Assembly: GCF_020141465.1 (NCBI RefSeq)
Contig: NZ_JAHSPD010000001.1
Location: forward strand, 772,501-836,500
Length of the DNA: 64,000 bases
From: Roseovarius carneus
Lineage (GTDB): Bacteria; Pseudomonadota; Alphaproteobacteria; Rhodobacterales; Rhodobacteraceae
Reading direction: 5' to 3'
A program made the position numbers and the translations under genes. This document shows, one piece after another, positions 17,516 through 26,876 of the stretch. The notes under the pieces were generated by a model. It made no database searches, had not been told where the DNA came from, and saw only the letters and a list, made by a program, of their open reading frames with translations. Within the stretch, counting starts at the first letter, position 1; each line of letters starts with the position of its first letter.

Positions 17516-17640
17516 TACTGCTGTGCAGCCAGCCCCATGACCACCGCCACCAGACGCGACACCGCGATGGCACTGATGCCGTCCACATCCGCCTCGGGCA
17601 CGAATTCGGCGAAATCCACGGCACTGATCCCCCCACGCGA
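17516..17640 (-). pseudogene. Remnant of an arginase/agmatinase-family (ureohydrolase) C-terminus
   Basis: On the minus strand about 35 codons read 'ISAVDFAEFVPEADVDG' then 'ISAIAVSRLVAVVMG' and a TAA stop at 17516. This resembles the last strand and helix of ureohydrolases ('...D-x-V-E-F-x-P-...-G-x-x-A-x-x-A-x-R-x-x'). The frame is closed upstream by a stop, and a run of six Gs (about 17628-17633) separates it from another frame that could continue it. The rest of the gene is missing. Identification is from motif memory only. Confidence 0.35.
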
Positions 17641-17726
17641 TCAATCAGCGCAACGAGAAACGCCTGCTTGCCGGGGCGCACCCGCTCTGATTAGGGTTGC
17701 GAAGCGCAGTAATAGGAGCCGCCCCA

Positions 17727-18968
17727 ATGCCCCCCAAACATGTTGTCGTCATCGGTGCGGGCATCTGCGGGCTCTCGTCTGCCATATGGCTGCGCCGCGC
17801 AGGCGCGGAGGTCACGCTGATCGACCGGGCGGGGCCGGGCGCGGGCGCGTCCTATGGTAACGCAGGCCTCTTGGCGGAATGGGGTGTCGCCCCGGTAAAC
17901 ACGCCGGGCATCCAGAAGACCGCGCTCAAATACATGCTCTCGCCCTCCAGCCCGCTTTTCATGCAGTGGCGGCACATGCCCCGCCTGATCCCGTGGCTGC
18001 GCGCGTTTGTGCAAAACTCGACCGATACGCGCGTCCGCGATATCTCCACCAACCTCGCCCTCCTGCTCCATGACAGCAGCGATCAACACCGCGCGCTGGT
18101 GCGTGGCACGAGGGCCGAGAAATGGCTGGCGACAAGCGATTTCGCCTATGTCTACAAATCCCGCGCCGCGTTTGAGGTCGACCGCTATGGCTGGGAGCTG
18201 CGCCGCCCGGCGGGATTCGTGCCCGAGCTGATAGAGGGGCGCGCGGTGCAGGAGTTTGAACCGATGCTGGGGCCTAAGGCCAATCTGATCGCGCTGACCC
18301 GCAATCACGGCCATATCCTCAATCCCGGCGCCTATATGACTGATCTGGCGCAGGTGTTTCAGGACGAGGGCGGGACCCTGCAGATTGCCGATGTCCGCGA
18401 CGTGACCCTGACCGAGGGGCGCATCACCCAAGTGATCACCGACCAAGGCCAGATAGAATGTGATGCGGCCGTGATCTCGGCCGGGATCTGGTCAAAACCC
18501 TTGATGAAAAAGCTGGGGCTTAACGTGCCGCTGGAGGCCGAGCGCGGCTATCACCTGCACCTGAAAAACCCCTCGCAAAGGCCCAAAACACCGATGATGA
18601 TCGGTTGGGGCAAATTCGCCGTGACGCCGATGGAGGGCGCTGTGCGCTGTGCCGGGATGGTGGAGCTTGGCAGCATAAAAGAGCCGCCCTCAAAGCAGCC
18701 CATTGCCCTGATGCACCGCTTTATCGCTGAGGCGTTTCCCGATCTGCAATGGGAAGAGGTCGAGGAATGGCTGGGCTTTCGCCCCTCCACCCCCGACGCC
18801 CTGCCGCTTATCGGCGAAGTGGGCACCACGGGCGTCCATGCCGCCTTTGGGCATCAGCATGTGGGTCTCACCGGCGGCCCAAAGACAGGCCGCTGGGTGG
18901 CCGAAATGATCACTGGGAAAGGCCCAAATGCCGATCTCAGCGCTTTCGACGCCCAGCGGTTCAACTGA
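17727..18968 (+). CDS. FAD-dependent D-amino-acid dehydrogenase-like oxidoreductase
   Basis: A 413-residue DadA/DAO-type flavoprotein. The N-terminal Rossmann motif is 'VVVIGAGICGLSSAIWLRRAG', with acidic 'VTLIDRAGPGAGASYGNAG' next; the C-terminal flavin segment is 'GHQHVGLTGGPKTGRWVAEM'. Such enzymes oxidise D-amino acids or secondary amines and feed electrons to the respiratory chain. AGGAG lies 8 nt before ATG 17727. No alanine racemase is adjacent, so calling it dadA would go beyond the evidence. It converges with the NAD(P)H-FMN reductase gene. Confidence 0.9.
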   Translation: MPPKHVVVIGAGICGLSSAIWLRRAGAEVTLIDRAGPGAGASYGNAGLLAEWGVAPVNTPGIQKTALKYMLSPSSPLFMQWRHMPRLIPWLRAFVQNSTDTRVRDISTNLALLLHDSSDQHRALVRGTRAEKWLATSDFAYVYKSRAAFEVDRYGWELRRPAGFVPELIEGRAVQEFEPMLGPKANLIALTRNHGHILNPGAYMTDLAQVFQDEGGTLQIADVRDVTLTEGRITQVITDQGQIECDAAVISAGIWSKPLMKKLGLNVPLEAERGYHLHLKNPSQRPKTPMMIGWGKFAVTPMEGAVRCAGMVELGSIKEPPSKQPIALMHRFIAEAFPDLQWEEVEEWLGFRPSTPDALPLIGEVGTTGVHAAFGHQHVGLTGGPKTGRWVAEMITGKGPNADLSAFDAQRFN

Positions 18969-18971
18969 AGA

Positions 18972-19505
18972 TCACACCAGCGCGCGCAGCCGCTCCATCC
19001 GCGCCTTGATCTGCGTTTGCAGGAATTCATTGGGCAGCGATCCATCCGCGCCAAACTCATCATGTGCTGCGGCCACAAGGATCAGCGGGCCATGCACGAC
19101 CTGCATCTGCAACTGCGCAAGGATGCTCATCGTCTGAAACTGCGCCGTCTCGCCCCCGGTGCGTCCGGCAGTGGCGGACATGGTGGCGACCGGCTTGTCT
19201 TTCAGCACCGAGGGCGACGGGCGGCTCAGCCAATCAAGTGCGTTTTTCAACACACCGGAATAGCCCTTGTTGTATTCCGGCCCGGAAATCACCACCGCAT
19301 CCGCGCGCGCCATCTGCGCGCACAGGTGCGTGACGGCCTCGGGCACGCCCGCATCCTCGACATCCCCGTCATAGAGCGGCAGGTTCAGATCTCCCTCGAT
19401 CACCTCGGCCTCACCAAAGGCGGCAACGGCCTGCGCCAGAAGCATCCGGTTATATGATCCGCGACGCAGCGAGCCTGACATGGTCAGCAATACGGGTTTG
19501 GTCAT
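18972..19505 (-). CDS. NADPH-dependent FMN reductase
   Basis: A 177-residue flavodoxin-like protein. The FMN phosphate loop 'SGSLRRGSYNRML' is at the N-terminus and the 'GPEYNKGYSGVLKNALDWLSRP' signature of the NADPH-dependent FMN/chromate/azo reductase family is clear. It likely reduces flavins or quinones in the cytoplasm. ATG 19505 follows AAGGTG by a reasonable distance. It lies downstream of a LysR gene on the same strand but is separated from it by a strong terminator. Confidence 0.93.
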   Translation of the reverse strand: MTKPVLLTMSGSLRRGSYNRMLLAQAVAAFGEAEVIEGDLNLPLYDGDVEDAGVPEAVTHLCAQMARADAVVISGPEYNKGYSGVLKNALDWLSRPSPSVLKDKPVATMSATAGRTGGETAQFQTMSILAQLQMQVVHGPLILVAAAHDEFGADGSLPNEFLQTQIKARMERLRALV

Positions 19506-19631
19506 GAAGAGCACCTTTTTGATTTGTTACGGCATTGGCATGTGATGTGGCGCGCAGCCCCCAAGAAGGCAAGCCCGCGGCACGCACACCCCCTGTGCAG
19601 CACCTGTGCAGCAAGCCATCAGCCCCCCCTG

Positions 19632-19670
19632 AAAAGAAAAAGCCCCGGATGCGGGGAAAGCATCCGGGGC
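19632..19670 (-). terminator. Rho-independent terminator of the LysR gene
   Basis: GCCCCGGATGC and GCATCCGGGGC form a perfect 11-bp stem (19642-19670). On the minus strand it is followed by TTTTTCTTTTC, so it ends transcription from the LysR gene, whose stop is 40 nt upstream. Confidence 0.93.
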
Positions 19671-19709
19671 AGGTAGCCCTTGGGGACAAGGGCGGGGAGG
19701 AAAGTCAGA

Positions 19710-20615
19710 TCACCACTCAGTCGGGCCTTTGTCGACAAAGGAGTGGACGAGGAAATCAATGAACGCGCGCACTTTGGGCTGCGTGAAACGGCCTGGTGGG
19801 TAGACCGCATAGATGCCTTGCGTCTCCACCGGCAGATCGGGGATCACATCCTCAATCAGGCCTTTGCTCATCGCATCGGCATAAAGAAAACTGGGCAAAT
19901 AGGCGATGCCGAGCCCGGAAATGGCGGCGTTGAGGAGCGACTGCCCGTCATTGACCGACAAGCCCCCGGCTGTGCGCACCTGACGCTTTTCGCCCGAAGG
20001 TGCGGTCAGCTTCCAGACCGATCCACCAGACTGGCTGGAGTAATGCAGGAGTTTATGTTCGTTCAGATCATCAATCTTCATAGGCCGGCCATATTTCTCG
20101 ATATAACCCGGCGACGCGATCATGCGTTTCGTGGTCTCGGTCAGTTTGCGGGCGCGCAGGGTGCTGTCTTCCAACTCGCCTATGCGGATCGCCATGTCGA
20201 ACCCTTCGGAAATTAGCTCCACATAGCGGTTGTTGAGCACCATATTGACGGTGATATCCGGGAACTCATCAAGAAACGTGCCCAAAACCGGGCTGAGGTG
20301 ATTGACGCCGAAATCAGTCGCCACCGAGATACGCAAGAGGCCCGAAGGATCACTCTGCATAGAACTGACAAGCGCGTCGGCCTCCCCGGCATCGTTCAGA
20401 ACACGCAAGGCGCGGTCATAATAGGCAAGGCCGATCTCCGTCGGGCTCACCCGCCGTGTCGTCCGGTTGAGCAAACGCGCACCCAGCCGCGCCTCCAGCG
20501 ACGAGACGTGTTTGGAGACGGCCGATTTGGAAATCCCCATCTTGCGGGCTGCGTCGGTGAAGCCGCCTTGATCCACAACGGTGGCAAAGGCTTCCATCTC
20601 GGTCAGACGATCCAT
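19710..20615 (-). CDS. LysR-family transcriptional regulator
   Basis: A 301-residue protein. The N-terminal winged helix-turn-helix is clear ('MEAFATVVDQGGFTDAARKM', then 'SKSAVSKHVSSLEARLGARL', 'NRTTRRVSPTEIG'), followed by a periplasmic-binding-protein-like effector domain. The sequence style (short DNA-binding domain with 'DRLTEMEAF') fits the CrgA/DsdC-like subgroup that often controls oxidoreductases or efflux. The start at 20615 has AGAGG upstream; the longer open frame to 20792 is not needed. The target is not evident from neighbours. Confidence 0.93.
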   Translation of the reverse strand: MDRLTEMEAFATVVDQGGFTDAARKMGISKSAVSKHVSSLEARLGARLLNRTTRRVSPTEIGLAYYDRALRVLNDAGEADALVSSMQSDPSGLLRISVATDFGVNHLSPVLGTFLDEFPDITVNMVLNNRYVELISEGFDMAIRIGELEDSTLRARKLTETTKRMIASPGYIEKYGRPMKIDDLNEHKLLHYSSQSGGSVWKLTAPSGEKRQVRTAGGLSVNDGQSLLNAAISGLGIAYLPSFLYADAMSKGLIEDVIPDLPVETQGIYAVYPPGRFTQPKVRAFIDFLVHSFVDKGPTEW

Positions 20616-20825
20616 CGTTACAGTACCTCTTTCTCTGTCAGGATCGCTTTTGATCGCCAAAAGGGGCCGAAGCATGGCGCGCATCGGACAATATCGGGGT
20701 TTTGTCTGGAATCGTTCATGGCACAGAAACAGCGAGACAGACGTTTCCACAAGAGGTTCACAGGGCCAAAACGCATAAGAATAGGGCGGCATAGGTCCGT
20801 GCCTATCCCGTTTACGCCTACCGCG

Positions 20826-22382
20826 TCAGAACAAACTGCCCTGGTCCGACGCGTCTCTCGAAGGCTTTGCCGGGGCACGCGCCGGTGTGGCGCCCGCGCC
20901 CACCGTCAGCCGCCCATCGGCAAACTCGATCTCAAGGTTTGTGGCCTTTTTCGCAGCCCCCTTGCGAGTGACCAGATCACCATCCCCCCGCACCACGGCA
21001 TAACCCCGCTCAAGCGTCGCCTTATAGCCCAGCGTCTCGCGCAACCGGTCAAGGCCCCGCAATGCCTCGCTCAGGCCGCGCATTTGCCGCGCGCCTGCGG
21101 CACTCAATCTTGCCCCTGCCCCCTCAAACGCGCTGCGCCGTTGGGCAAGCCCCGCCTCGGGCGAGCGGAGCGCCAGCCGCGCGCTCAGCGCCTCAAGCCG
21201 TCCGGCGCGCTCGGCCACGCTGCGCAAGAGCGCAGGCTGAAGCCGCTCAGACCGCCCGGCAAGCCGCTGTGCATCGCTGGTCACGAGCCGCCGCAAGGCG
21301 GAAGGCCGCAAGGCGCCCGCCACCTCCGACAGACGCACCCGGCGCATCTGCACGCCGCGCACCAACCCGGTATCAAGCCGCCCCGCCACCAGATCAAGCT
21401 TCTGCTGCGGCCCTTCATAGAGCGTCTCGGCCCGTGGCAAGGCCCGCGCCAAATCCCGCAAGCGCTGCCCGCGCAGCCGCACACCATTGCTCAGCGATTG
21501 CGTAAGCCGCGCCTCCGCCCCCTCCAGCCACGCCAAAAGCTCCATTCGCACGGGCACCGCAAGCTCCGCCGCCGCCGTGGGCGTGGGCGCGCGCTTGTCC
21601 GAGGCATAATCAATCAGCGTCGTATCCGTCTCATGCCCCACAGCGGAGATAAGTGGGATTTCGGAGGCCGCAGCGGCGCGCACGACGCTTTCCTCATTGA
21701 ACCCCCACAGGTCCTCAATCGACCCGCCCCCACGCGCGACAATGATGAGATCGGGCCGGGGCAGGCTGCCACCGGGCGTCATTGCGTTGAAACCTTCAAT
21801 CGCCCGCGTCACCTCGGGCGCGCATTTCTCGCCCTGCACCGCCACGGGCCAAACGAGCACTTTGCGCGGAAACCTGTCGCGCAGACGGTGCAGAATATCG
21901 CGGATCACAGCACCCGAGGGCGAGGTCACAACCCCAATCACCTCCGGAAGGTAAGGCAGCGGGCGCTTCAGTTCGGCCGCGAACAGCCCCTCCGCCGAAA
22001 GCTGCGCCTTGCGCTTCTCCAGCATCGCCATAAGCGCGCCCATGCCGGCGGGGCGAATATCCTCAATAATGATCTGATAGCGCGATTGGCCGGGGAATGT
22101 GGTCATACGGCCCGTGGCCACGACCTCCATCCCCTCTTCGGGCTGCACGGCGAGACGCCCTGCCACGCCTTTCCAGATGATCCCGGCAATCACCGCACGA
22201 TCATCCTTGAGGTCCATATAGACATGCCCCGATTTGGGCCGCGACACGCGCCCAATCTCGCCCTTGACGCGCACGCGGGCAAATTCGCCCTCGATCACAC
22301 GTTTCAGCGCCCCGGAAAGCTCCGATACGGAAAATTCCGGGGCATTCTCGCCCGGACCGGCATCATCAATAAGGTCTGACAT
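20826..22382 (-). CDS. xseA: Exodeoxyribonuclease VII large subunit
   Basis: A 518-residue XseA: N-terminal OB-fold ('FSVSELSGALKRVIEGEF', 'VRVKGEIGRVSRPKSGHVYMDL'), catalytic domain with 'GVVTSPSGAVIRDILHRL', 'IIVARGGGSIEDLWGFNEE', 'PLISAVGHETDTTLIDYASDKRAPTPTAAAE', and a long coiled-coil C-terminal half rich in Arg, Ala and Leu. With XseB it degrades single-stranded DNA into oligonucleotides. xseB is not in this window. It is divergent from purD. Confidence 0.96.
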   Translation of the reverse strand: MSDLIDDAGPGENAPEFSVSELSGALKRVIEGEFARVRVKGEIGRVSRPKSGHVYMDLKDDRAVIAGIIWKGVAGRLAVQPEEGMEVVATGRMTTFPGQSRYQIIIEDIRPAGMGALMAMLEKRKAQLSAEGLFAAELKRPLPYLPEVIGVVTSPSGAVIRDILHRLRDRFPRKVLVWPVAVQGEKCAPEVTRAIEGFNAMTPGGSLPRPDLIIVARGGGSIEDLWGFNEESVVRAAAASEIPLISAVGHETDTTLIDYASDKRAPTPTAAAELAVPVRMELLAWLEGAEARLTQSLSNGVRLRGQRLRDLARALPRAETLYEGPQQKLDLVAGRLDTGLVRGVQMRRVRLSEVAGALRPSALRRLVTSDAQRLAGRSERLQPALLRSVAERAGRLEALSARLALRSPEAGLAQRRSAFEGAGARLSAAGARQMRGLSEALRGLDRLRETLGYKATLERGYAVVRGDGDLVTRKGAAKKATNLEIEFADGRLTVGAGATPARAPAKPSRDASDQGSLF

Positions 22383-22501
22383 TCCCCATCAATGCCCGAT
22401 CCACGCGCGCTTGAAAAGCCCGCGCAGGGCGCACGCGCCTTGCACGCCTGCCCCCCGCGTCCTATGCAAGCGGCCAGCGGATCGGAACCAAGGAGAGCGC
22501 C

Positions 22502-23764
22502 ATGAACATCCTCATTCTGGGCAGCGGCGGGCGCGAACACGCCCTCGCATGGGCTGTGTTGCAAAACCCCAAATGCGACCGTCTGATCGTGGCACCGGGC
22601 AATGCCGGGATCGCGATGATCGCCGAATGTGCAGCACTTGATATCATGGATGGCGGCGCGGTGGCGACATTCGCCGCTGATGAGGCGATTGATTTCGTTA
22701 TCATCGGCCCCGAGGCCCCTCTGGCGGCAGGTGTGGCCGACAGGCTGCGCGAGGCGGGTATCCTGACCTTTGGGCCGTCTGCGGCGGCGGCGCAACTTGA
22801 GGCGTCGAAAAGCTTCACCAAGCAAATCTGCGATGCTGCAAAGGCTCCCACCGCCGCTTACGGCCATTTCACCGATGCCGCCTCTGCGCGCACCCATGTA
22901 GCCAAAACCGGCGCGCCCTGCGTGGTCAAGGCCGACGGTCTGGCGGCGGGCAAGGGCGTGATTATCGCAATGTCCGAGCCCGAGGCCGTGGCGGCCATCA
23001 ACGATATGTTTTCGGGCGCATTCGGCGGTGCCGGGGCCGAGGTGGTGATCGAGGAATTCATGGAGGGCGAGGAGGCCTCACTTTTCGTTCTTTGCGACGG
23101 CACCGATATCCTGTCCATCGGCAGCGCGCAGGACCACAAGCGCGTGGGCGAGGCCGACACAGGGCCCAATACCGGCGGCATGGGGGCCTATTCCCCCGCG
23201 CCCGTGCTCACGCGCGAGATTGAGGCAAAAGCGATGAACGACATCATCCGCCCTTGCGTGGACGAGATGGCCGCGCGGGGCATGCCGTTTCAGGGCGTGC
23301 TTTACGCGGGCCTGATGATCAAGGACGGCCAGCCGCGCCTTGTGGAATACAACGTCCGTTTTGGCGATCCCGAGTGTCAGGCGTTGATGATGCGCCTCGG
23401 CGCACAGGCGCTGGACCTGATGCACGCCGCCGCCGAAGGGCGCTTGAAAGACGCCCAGGTAACGTGGGCCGATGATCACGCTTTGACCGTGGTTCTGGCT
23501 GCCAAGGGCTATCCCGGCGACTATGCCAAGGGCAGCGTGATTAAAGGGCTGGAGACCTGCGCCGAGGACAGCTTCCACATGGTCTACCACGCGGGCACTA
23601 CGCTGAAGGACGGTCAGATCACCGCGTCTGGTGGCAGGGTTCTGGGCGTCACCGCGCGTGGCACGAGCTTGCAAGAGGCCGCCACCCGCGCCTACGGCAT
23701 GGTGGACCAAATCGACTGGCCCGAAGGGTTTTGCCGCCGCGATATCGGATGGCGCGCGCTGTGA
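22502..23764 (+). CDS. purD: Phosphoribosylamine-glycine ligase (GARS)
   Basis: A 420-residue ATP-grasp enzyme of purine synthesis that joins glycine to phosphoribosylamine. Motifs: N-terminal 'ILILGSGGREHALAWA', 'FGPSAAAAQLEASKSFTKQI', 'VVKADGLAAGKGVI', 'HKRVGEADTGPNTGGMGAYSPAP' and 'YNVRFGDPECQALMMRL'. Length is normal. AAGGAGA lies 7 nt before ATG 22502. It is divergent from xseA across 119 bp. Confidence 0.97.
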   Translation: MNILILGSGGREHALAWAVLQNPKCDRLIVAPGNAGIAMIAECAALDIMDGGAVATFAADEAIDFVIIGPEAPLAAGVADRLREAGILTFGPSAAAAQLEASKSFTKQICDAAKAPTAAYGHFTDAASARTHVAKTGAPCVVKADGLAAGKGVIIAMSEPEAVAAINDMFSGAFGGAGAEVVIEEFMEGEEASLFVLCDGTDILSIGSAQDHKRVGEADTGPNTGGMGAYSPAPVLTREIEAKAMNDIIRPCVDEMAARGMPFQGVLYAGLMIKDGQPRLVEYNVRFGDPECQALMMRLGAQALDLMHAAAEGRLKDAQVTWADDHALTVVLAAKGYPGDYAKGSVIKGLETCAEDSFHMVYHAGTTLKDGQITASGGRVLGVTARGTSLQEAATRAYGMVDQIDWPEGFCRRDIGWRAL

Positions 23765-23783
23765 AGTGCGTTGCCTGTAGCCT

Positions 23784-24485
23784 CTAAGGACAGCTCAGCG
23801 CCGCCTCAAGCGTATCCGGCCCGCCGTAGCGGCCAATCTCGCGTGCCGTCAAAACGCCGCCTTCCAGCCGCGTGGCCATCACACGCACCCAATCGCTATC
23901 GGCGGTAATCATCTCTGGCCCGGAGCCACAATCACGCAAGCCCCCAGCAATGAAATCCCACCCGATCTCGTGATTTGTGAGACCCACCAGATCAGCCACA
24001 TGGCCCAGCGCACCTTGCGCAACCGTGCCGTTGAAACGCCACACGCGCAGGCGCTTGGCCAGATGGGGCCGGTCGATATAGGCGATCTCAATCACGCCGT
24101 CCCCGTCCATATCCGCAGCACCGATTGGGGCCAACCATCGATTGGGCGTGCCGATATAGGGCGTTGCGGCGACCAAGCCTTGCGCATGGTATATGGCCAA
24201 CCGCGCACCGAAATCACGGTGGCTCTCTACCACCAGTGCCGCCATGCCACCGGGCAGAGACACCATACGCGGCGCGATATCCTCAAACACCCGCGCGTCG
24301 GGCAAGGTGATGCGCGTCTCGCGGCCATCGTGGCTCAGCACGAGGTCGCCCCACTCAACCGCATCGCCCAAAACGCCATGCGCATACCGCGTGGTCGGCG
24401 CGTCATAACGCGCAGACGCTATGTCGGCCCACGCAGGGCCGATGGCAAAGACAAGCAGCGCCGCAAGAACCGCGCGTACGCGCAT
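23784..24485 (-). CDS. Secreted FG-GAP/VCBS-repeat protein
   Basis: A 233-residue protein with a Sec signal peptide ('MRVRAVLAALLVFAIGPAWA'). A calcium-binding FG-GAP type motif 'GAADMDGDGVIEIAYID' lies in the middle. The fold is presumably a small beta-propeller fragment in the periplasm. It begins 5 nt after the ferredoxin stop, so the two are probably co-transcribed; whether they share a function is unknown. Confidence 0.75.
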   Translation of the reverse strand: MRVRAVLAALLVFAIGPAWADIASARYDAPTTRYAHGVLGDAVEWGDLVLSHDGRETRITLPDARVFEDIAPRMVSLPGGMAALVVESHRDFGARLAIYHAQGLVAATPYIGTPNRWLAPIGAADMDGDGVIEIAYIDRPHLAKRLRVWRFNGTVAQGALGHVADLVGLTNHEIGWDFIAGGLRDCGSGPEMITADSDWVRVMATRLEGGVLTAREIGRYGGPDTLEAALSCP

Positions 24486-24490
24486 CGTGC

Positions 24491-24865
<375 letters not shown>

Positions 24866-25091
24866 CTAGGGCTGACCAGCCCAATTTGCGAGCTTGCCGG
24901 AAAAGAGTTGCACGAACTGCTCTATGTTCTCATTTTGTTTGCATCGCTGGAAAAATATGCCTGGGCTCTTTTGCCCGTACCTTAAAATATCCGCATCCGC
25001 TCGGCCTGGCGGGGATCATCGCCCCGCTTCCCCGCCACAGCAAAATCCGTTAGGTTACAAGAATAACTTCGCGGCTGAGGGCCTCTGAGCA

Positions 25092-25619
25092 TTGTTCACA
25101 CGCACGACCCTGATCCCTCTGCTGTGCGCCGCACTGCTGGCCGGATGCGACGCCCCCTTGCCCGGCGCGTCCGAGCCCAATTTGGTGCAGACTCTGGCCG
25201 AAGCCCCGCCCGGCGCGGCCCCCGGCACCTGTTGGGGCAAGGTGGTCACACCCGCCGTGATAGAGACCGTGACCGACCAGATCATCCTGCAACCAGCCGA
25301 GGTCCTGAGTGACGGCACGGTGACAAGCCCCGCCGTGTTCAAGACCGAGACCCGCCAAGCCATTGTGCAAGAGCGCAAGGTGACATGGTTTGAGACCCCT
25401 TGCGCCGCCGACCTCACGCCGGAATTTGTGGCCACGGTGCAACGTGCCTTACAAGCGCGCGGCTTCTTTCGCGGCGGCATCACCGGCTTGATGGACACAC
25501 GCACCCGCGCCGCAATCCGCCGCTTCCAAGCACCCGAAGGCCTTGATAGCGGCATCCTGTCACTCGCCGCGGCCCGCAGCCTCGGCCTTGTCGCGGTGGA
25601 GCGTACTGACGGGTCCTAG
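25092..25619 (+). CDS. Peptidoglycan-binding-domain lipoprotein
   Basis: A 175-residue protein with a lipoprotein signal ending in the lipobox 'LLAGC' (Cys19). A C-terminal PG_binding_1-type helical domain follows: 'VATVQRALQARGFFRGGITGLM' then 'DTRTRAAIRRFQ'. It probably anchors in a membrane and touches cell wall. The middle segment (about 45-110) is unrecognised. The start is a TTG at 25092, the only one that includes the whole signal peptide. Neighbours give no clue to its partner. Confidence 0.8.
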   Translation: MFTRTTLIPLLCAALLAGCDAPLPGASEPNLVQTLAEAPPGAAPGTCWGKVVTPAVIETVTDQIILQPAEVLSDGTVTSPAVFKTETRQAIVQERKVTWFETPCAADLTPEFVATVQRALQARGFFRGGITGLMDTRTRAAIRRFQAPEGLDSGILSLAAARSLGLVAVERTDGS

Positions 25620-25639
25620 GCGAGACCTGAAGGCGCGGC

Positions 25640-26047
25640 TCAGGCAGGTGCCACCATCCGCGCGATCCAAACCCCCGCCATGGCCGAAAACCCGGTGAGC
25701 AGGGTGCCCCATGTGAGGTCCGTCGCCACCATCCGCCATGTCCAACCCTTGAGCGTGGCCAGATTGGTGAACTCATAGGTGCCATAAGCCATCGCCCCGA
25801 TCAAAGCGCCGGTGCCGAACACCCAGAGCAGCGAATGGCCCTGCAAAACCGCAGGCCAGCTGACGAACCACAAAAGACAGCCCACGTAAAACGCATAGAA
25901 CATCACCGCAGGCCCGATGCGGGGGCTATCAAGGATCAGCGATGGGATATCACGCTCGAATACCGGCTTCACGATATAGCTGAGCCCGAAGTAATCTATG
26001 CCCAGAAAAACCACGAATGTGGCGATGTAGAGAATGGCAAGCGTCAT
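25640..26047 (-). CDS. DUF2177 family integral membrane protein
   Basis: A 135-residue protein with four predicted membrane helices, matching the DUF2177 family by its 'FLGIDYFGLSYIVKPVF' start and 'GYGTYEFTNLATLKGW'-like central motif (here 'MAYGTYEFTNLATLKGW'). Function unknown. AGGAGG lies 6 nt before ATG 26047. Confidence 0.85.
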   Translation of the reverse strand: MTLAILYIATFVVFLGIDYFGLSYIVKPVFERDIPSLILDSPRIGPAVMFYAFYVGCLLWFVSWPAVLQGHSLLWVFGTGALIGAMAYGTYEFTNLATLKGWTWRMVATDLTWGTLLTGFSAMAGVWIARMVAPA

Positions 26048-26490
26048 GGCGGCCTCCTGAATTGCGCAAGACCCTAACGCGCGGGGTGCATTTTGGTTGC
26101 GAGGGCTGGATGCGCGGGCGAAAGATGAGCCCCCTCACGAATCACTTTTCGGCACTCGGGTCCAGCCTCTTGCGGTGGCTGGACCCACCCCGGCTTAGGC
26201 CTCACACCCTCGCCCCATCCCACTCCTGCCCGATCTCTGCGCAGGGCTGCTGCATTACGCCGCAGCTTTTGTGCGAAGGGCGAGGCCAGCCCCTTGCCCA
26301 GACCGCTCCCGCCCAAAAAATACCCTGTTTGCTTAACCTTAGGGCAAGCACACCCATGCAATTTCTGCATGGCAGCATTGAGGCGGAAGGGTATTGTGCA
26401 GGTGCAGCATAATCCTAGATACTGATCACAAACGAACAGACGGGACCCGCCAAATCGGGCGCTGGGTCCGAAAATGCAAAGGAACAGGCG
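26048..26490. other. Gene-free stretch upstream of the DUF1127/CcsR unit
   Basis: No coding frame is convincing here. It contains a perfect inverted repeat (26158-26186) and two weak promoter candidates pointing right: CTTAAC-N14-ACCCAT (26332-26357), which vaguely resembles the RpoH promoter of clpB, and TTGTGC-N16-TAGATA (26394-26421). A small dyad ATGCAATTTCTGCAT lies at about 26356-26370. Known DUF1127/CcsR units in Rhodobacter are transcribed from stress sigma promoters, so a promoter in this stretch is expected. Confidence 0.4.
26158..26186. repeat. Perfect 10-bp inverted repeat
   Basis: GGGTCCAGCC (26158-26167) and GGCTGGACCC (26177-26186) flank a 9-nt loop. There is no T-run on either side, so it is not a standard terminator. 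It could be part of an untranslated RNA or an operator. Confidence 0.6.
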
Positions 26491-26712
26491 ATGACAATCG
26501 CGACACACACATATGCCAGCCGCACGGCGCGCACCAACACGCTCATCGCGATGATGCACGCGTGGCAGGACAAGTGGTCCAAGCGGCGCGCCTATCTGCG
26601 CACCGTGGACGAGTTGAGCATGCTCAGCGACCGCGAGTTGGCCGATCTCGGGATAAACCGTTCCGTGATCACACAGACAGCCGAAGCCGCCGTGGATATC
26701 ACCCGCGGCTGA
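26491..26712 (+). CDS. Small DUF1127 protein (CcaF1-like)
   Basis: A 73-residue basic protein with the DUF1127 motif near its C-terminus: 'RTVDELSMLSDRELADLGINRSVI'. In Rhodobacter sphaeroides a DUF1127 protein heads an operon with the CcsR small RNAs and acts as an RNA-binding protein affecting RNA turnover; the same layout is seen here, with four CCUCCUCCC hairpins directly downstream. A role in stress adaptation is therefore likely by analogy. GGAACAGG precedes ATG 26491. Confidence 0.9.
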   Translation: MTIATHTYASRTARTNTLIAMMHAWQDKWSKRRAYLRTVDELSMLSDRELADLGINRSVITQTAEAAVDITRG

Positions 26713-26759
26713 GGCAGACCAGATCAGGCACCCTCCTCCTCCCAGAGGGGCTGTCTGTA
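26713..26759 (+). ncRNA. CcsR-like small RNA hairpin 1
   Basis: Directly after the DUF1127 stop. CAGAC (26714-26718) pairs with GTCTG (26753-26757), and CCTCCTCCC lies at 26735-26743 inside the enclosed region. It matches the CcsR/'cuckoo' layout: a stem exposing an anti-Shine-Dalgarno-like CCUCCUCCC. The outer stem is the weakest of the four. Confidence 0.65.
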
Positions 26760-26765
26760 CCCGCC

Positions 26766-26794
26766 GCGGCCTTCTCCTCCCAAATTGGGGTCGC
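26766..26794 (+). ncRNA. CcsR-like small RNA hairpin 2
   Basis: GCGGC (26766-26770) pairs with GTCGC (26790-26794, one G-U). CTCCTCCC is at 26774-26781 in the loop. Confidence 0.6.
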
Positions 26795-26834
26795 AGCACA
26801 AAGACCGGGGGCAAAACGCCTCCGCAAATTACGG

Positions 26835-26867
26835 CCCCGGATCGCTCCTCCCAAACTGATCCCGGGG
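26835..26867 (+). ncRNA. CcsR-like small RNA hairpin 3
   Basis: CCCCGGATC (26835-26843) pairs with GAT-C-CCGGGG (26858-26867) with a single bulged C. The 14-nt loop carries CTCCTCCC at 26845-26852. Confidence 0.75.
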
Positions 26868-26876
26868 ACGCCTTGA

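Noticed and set aside
17727-18968. Naming the flavoprotein dadA
   Set aside because: The motifs fit a broad D-amino-acid/secondary-amine oxidoreductase family, and no alanine racemase is adjacent.
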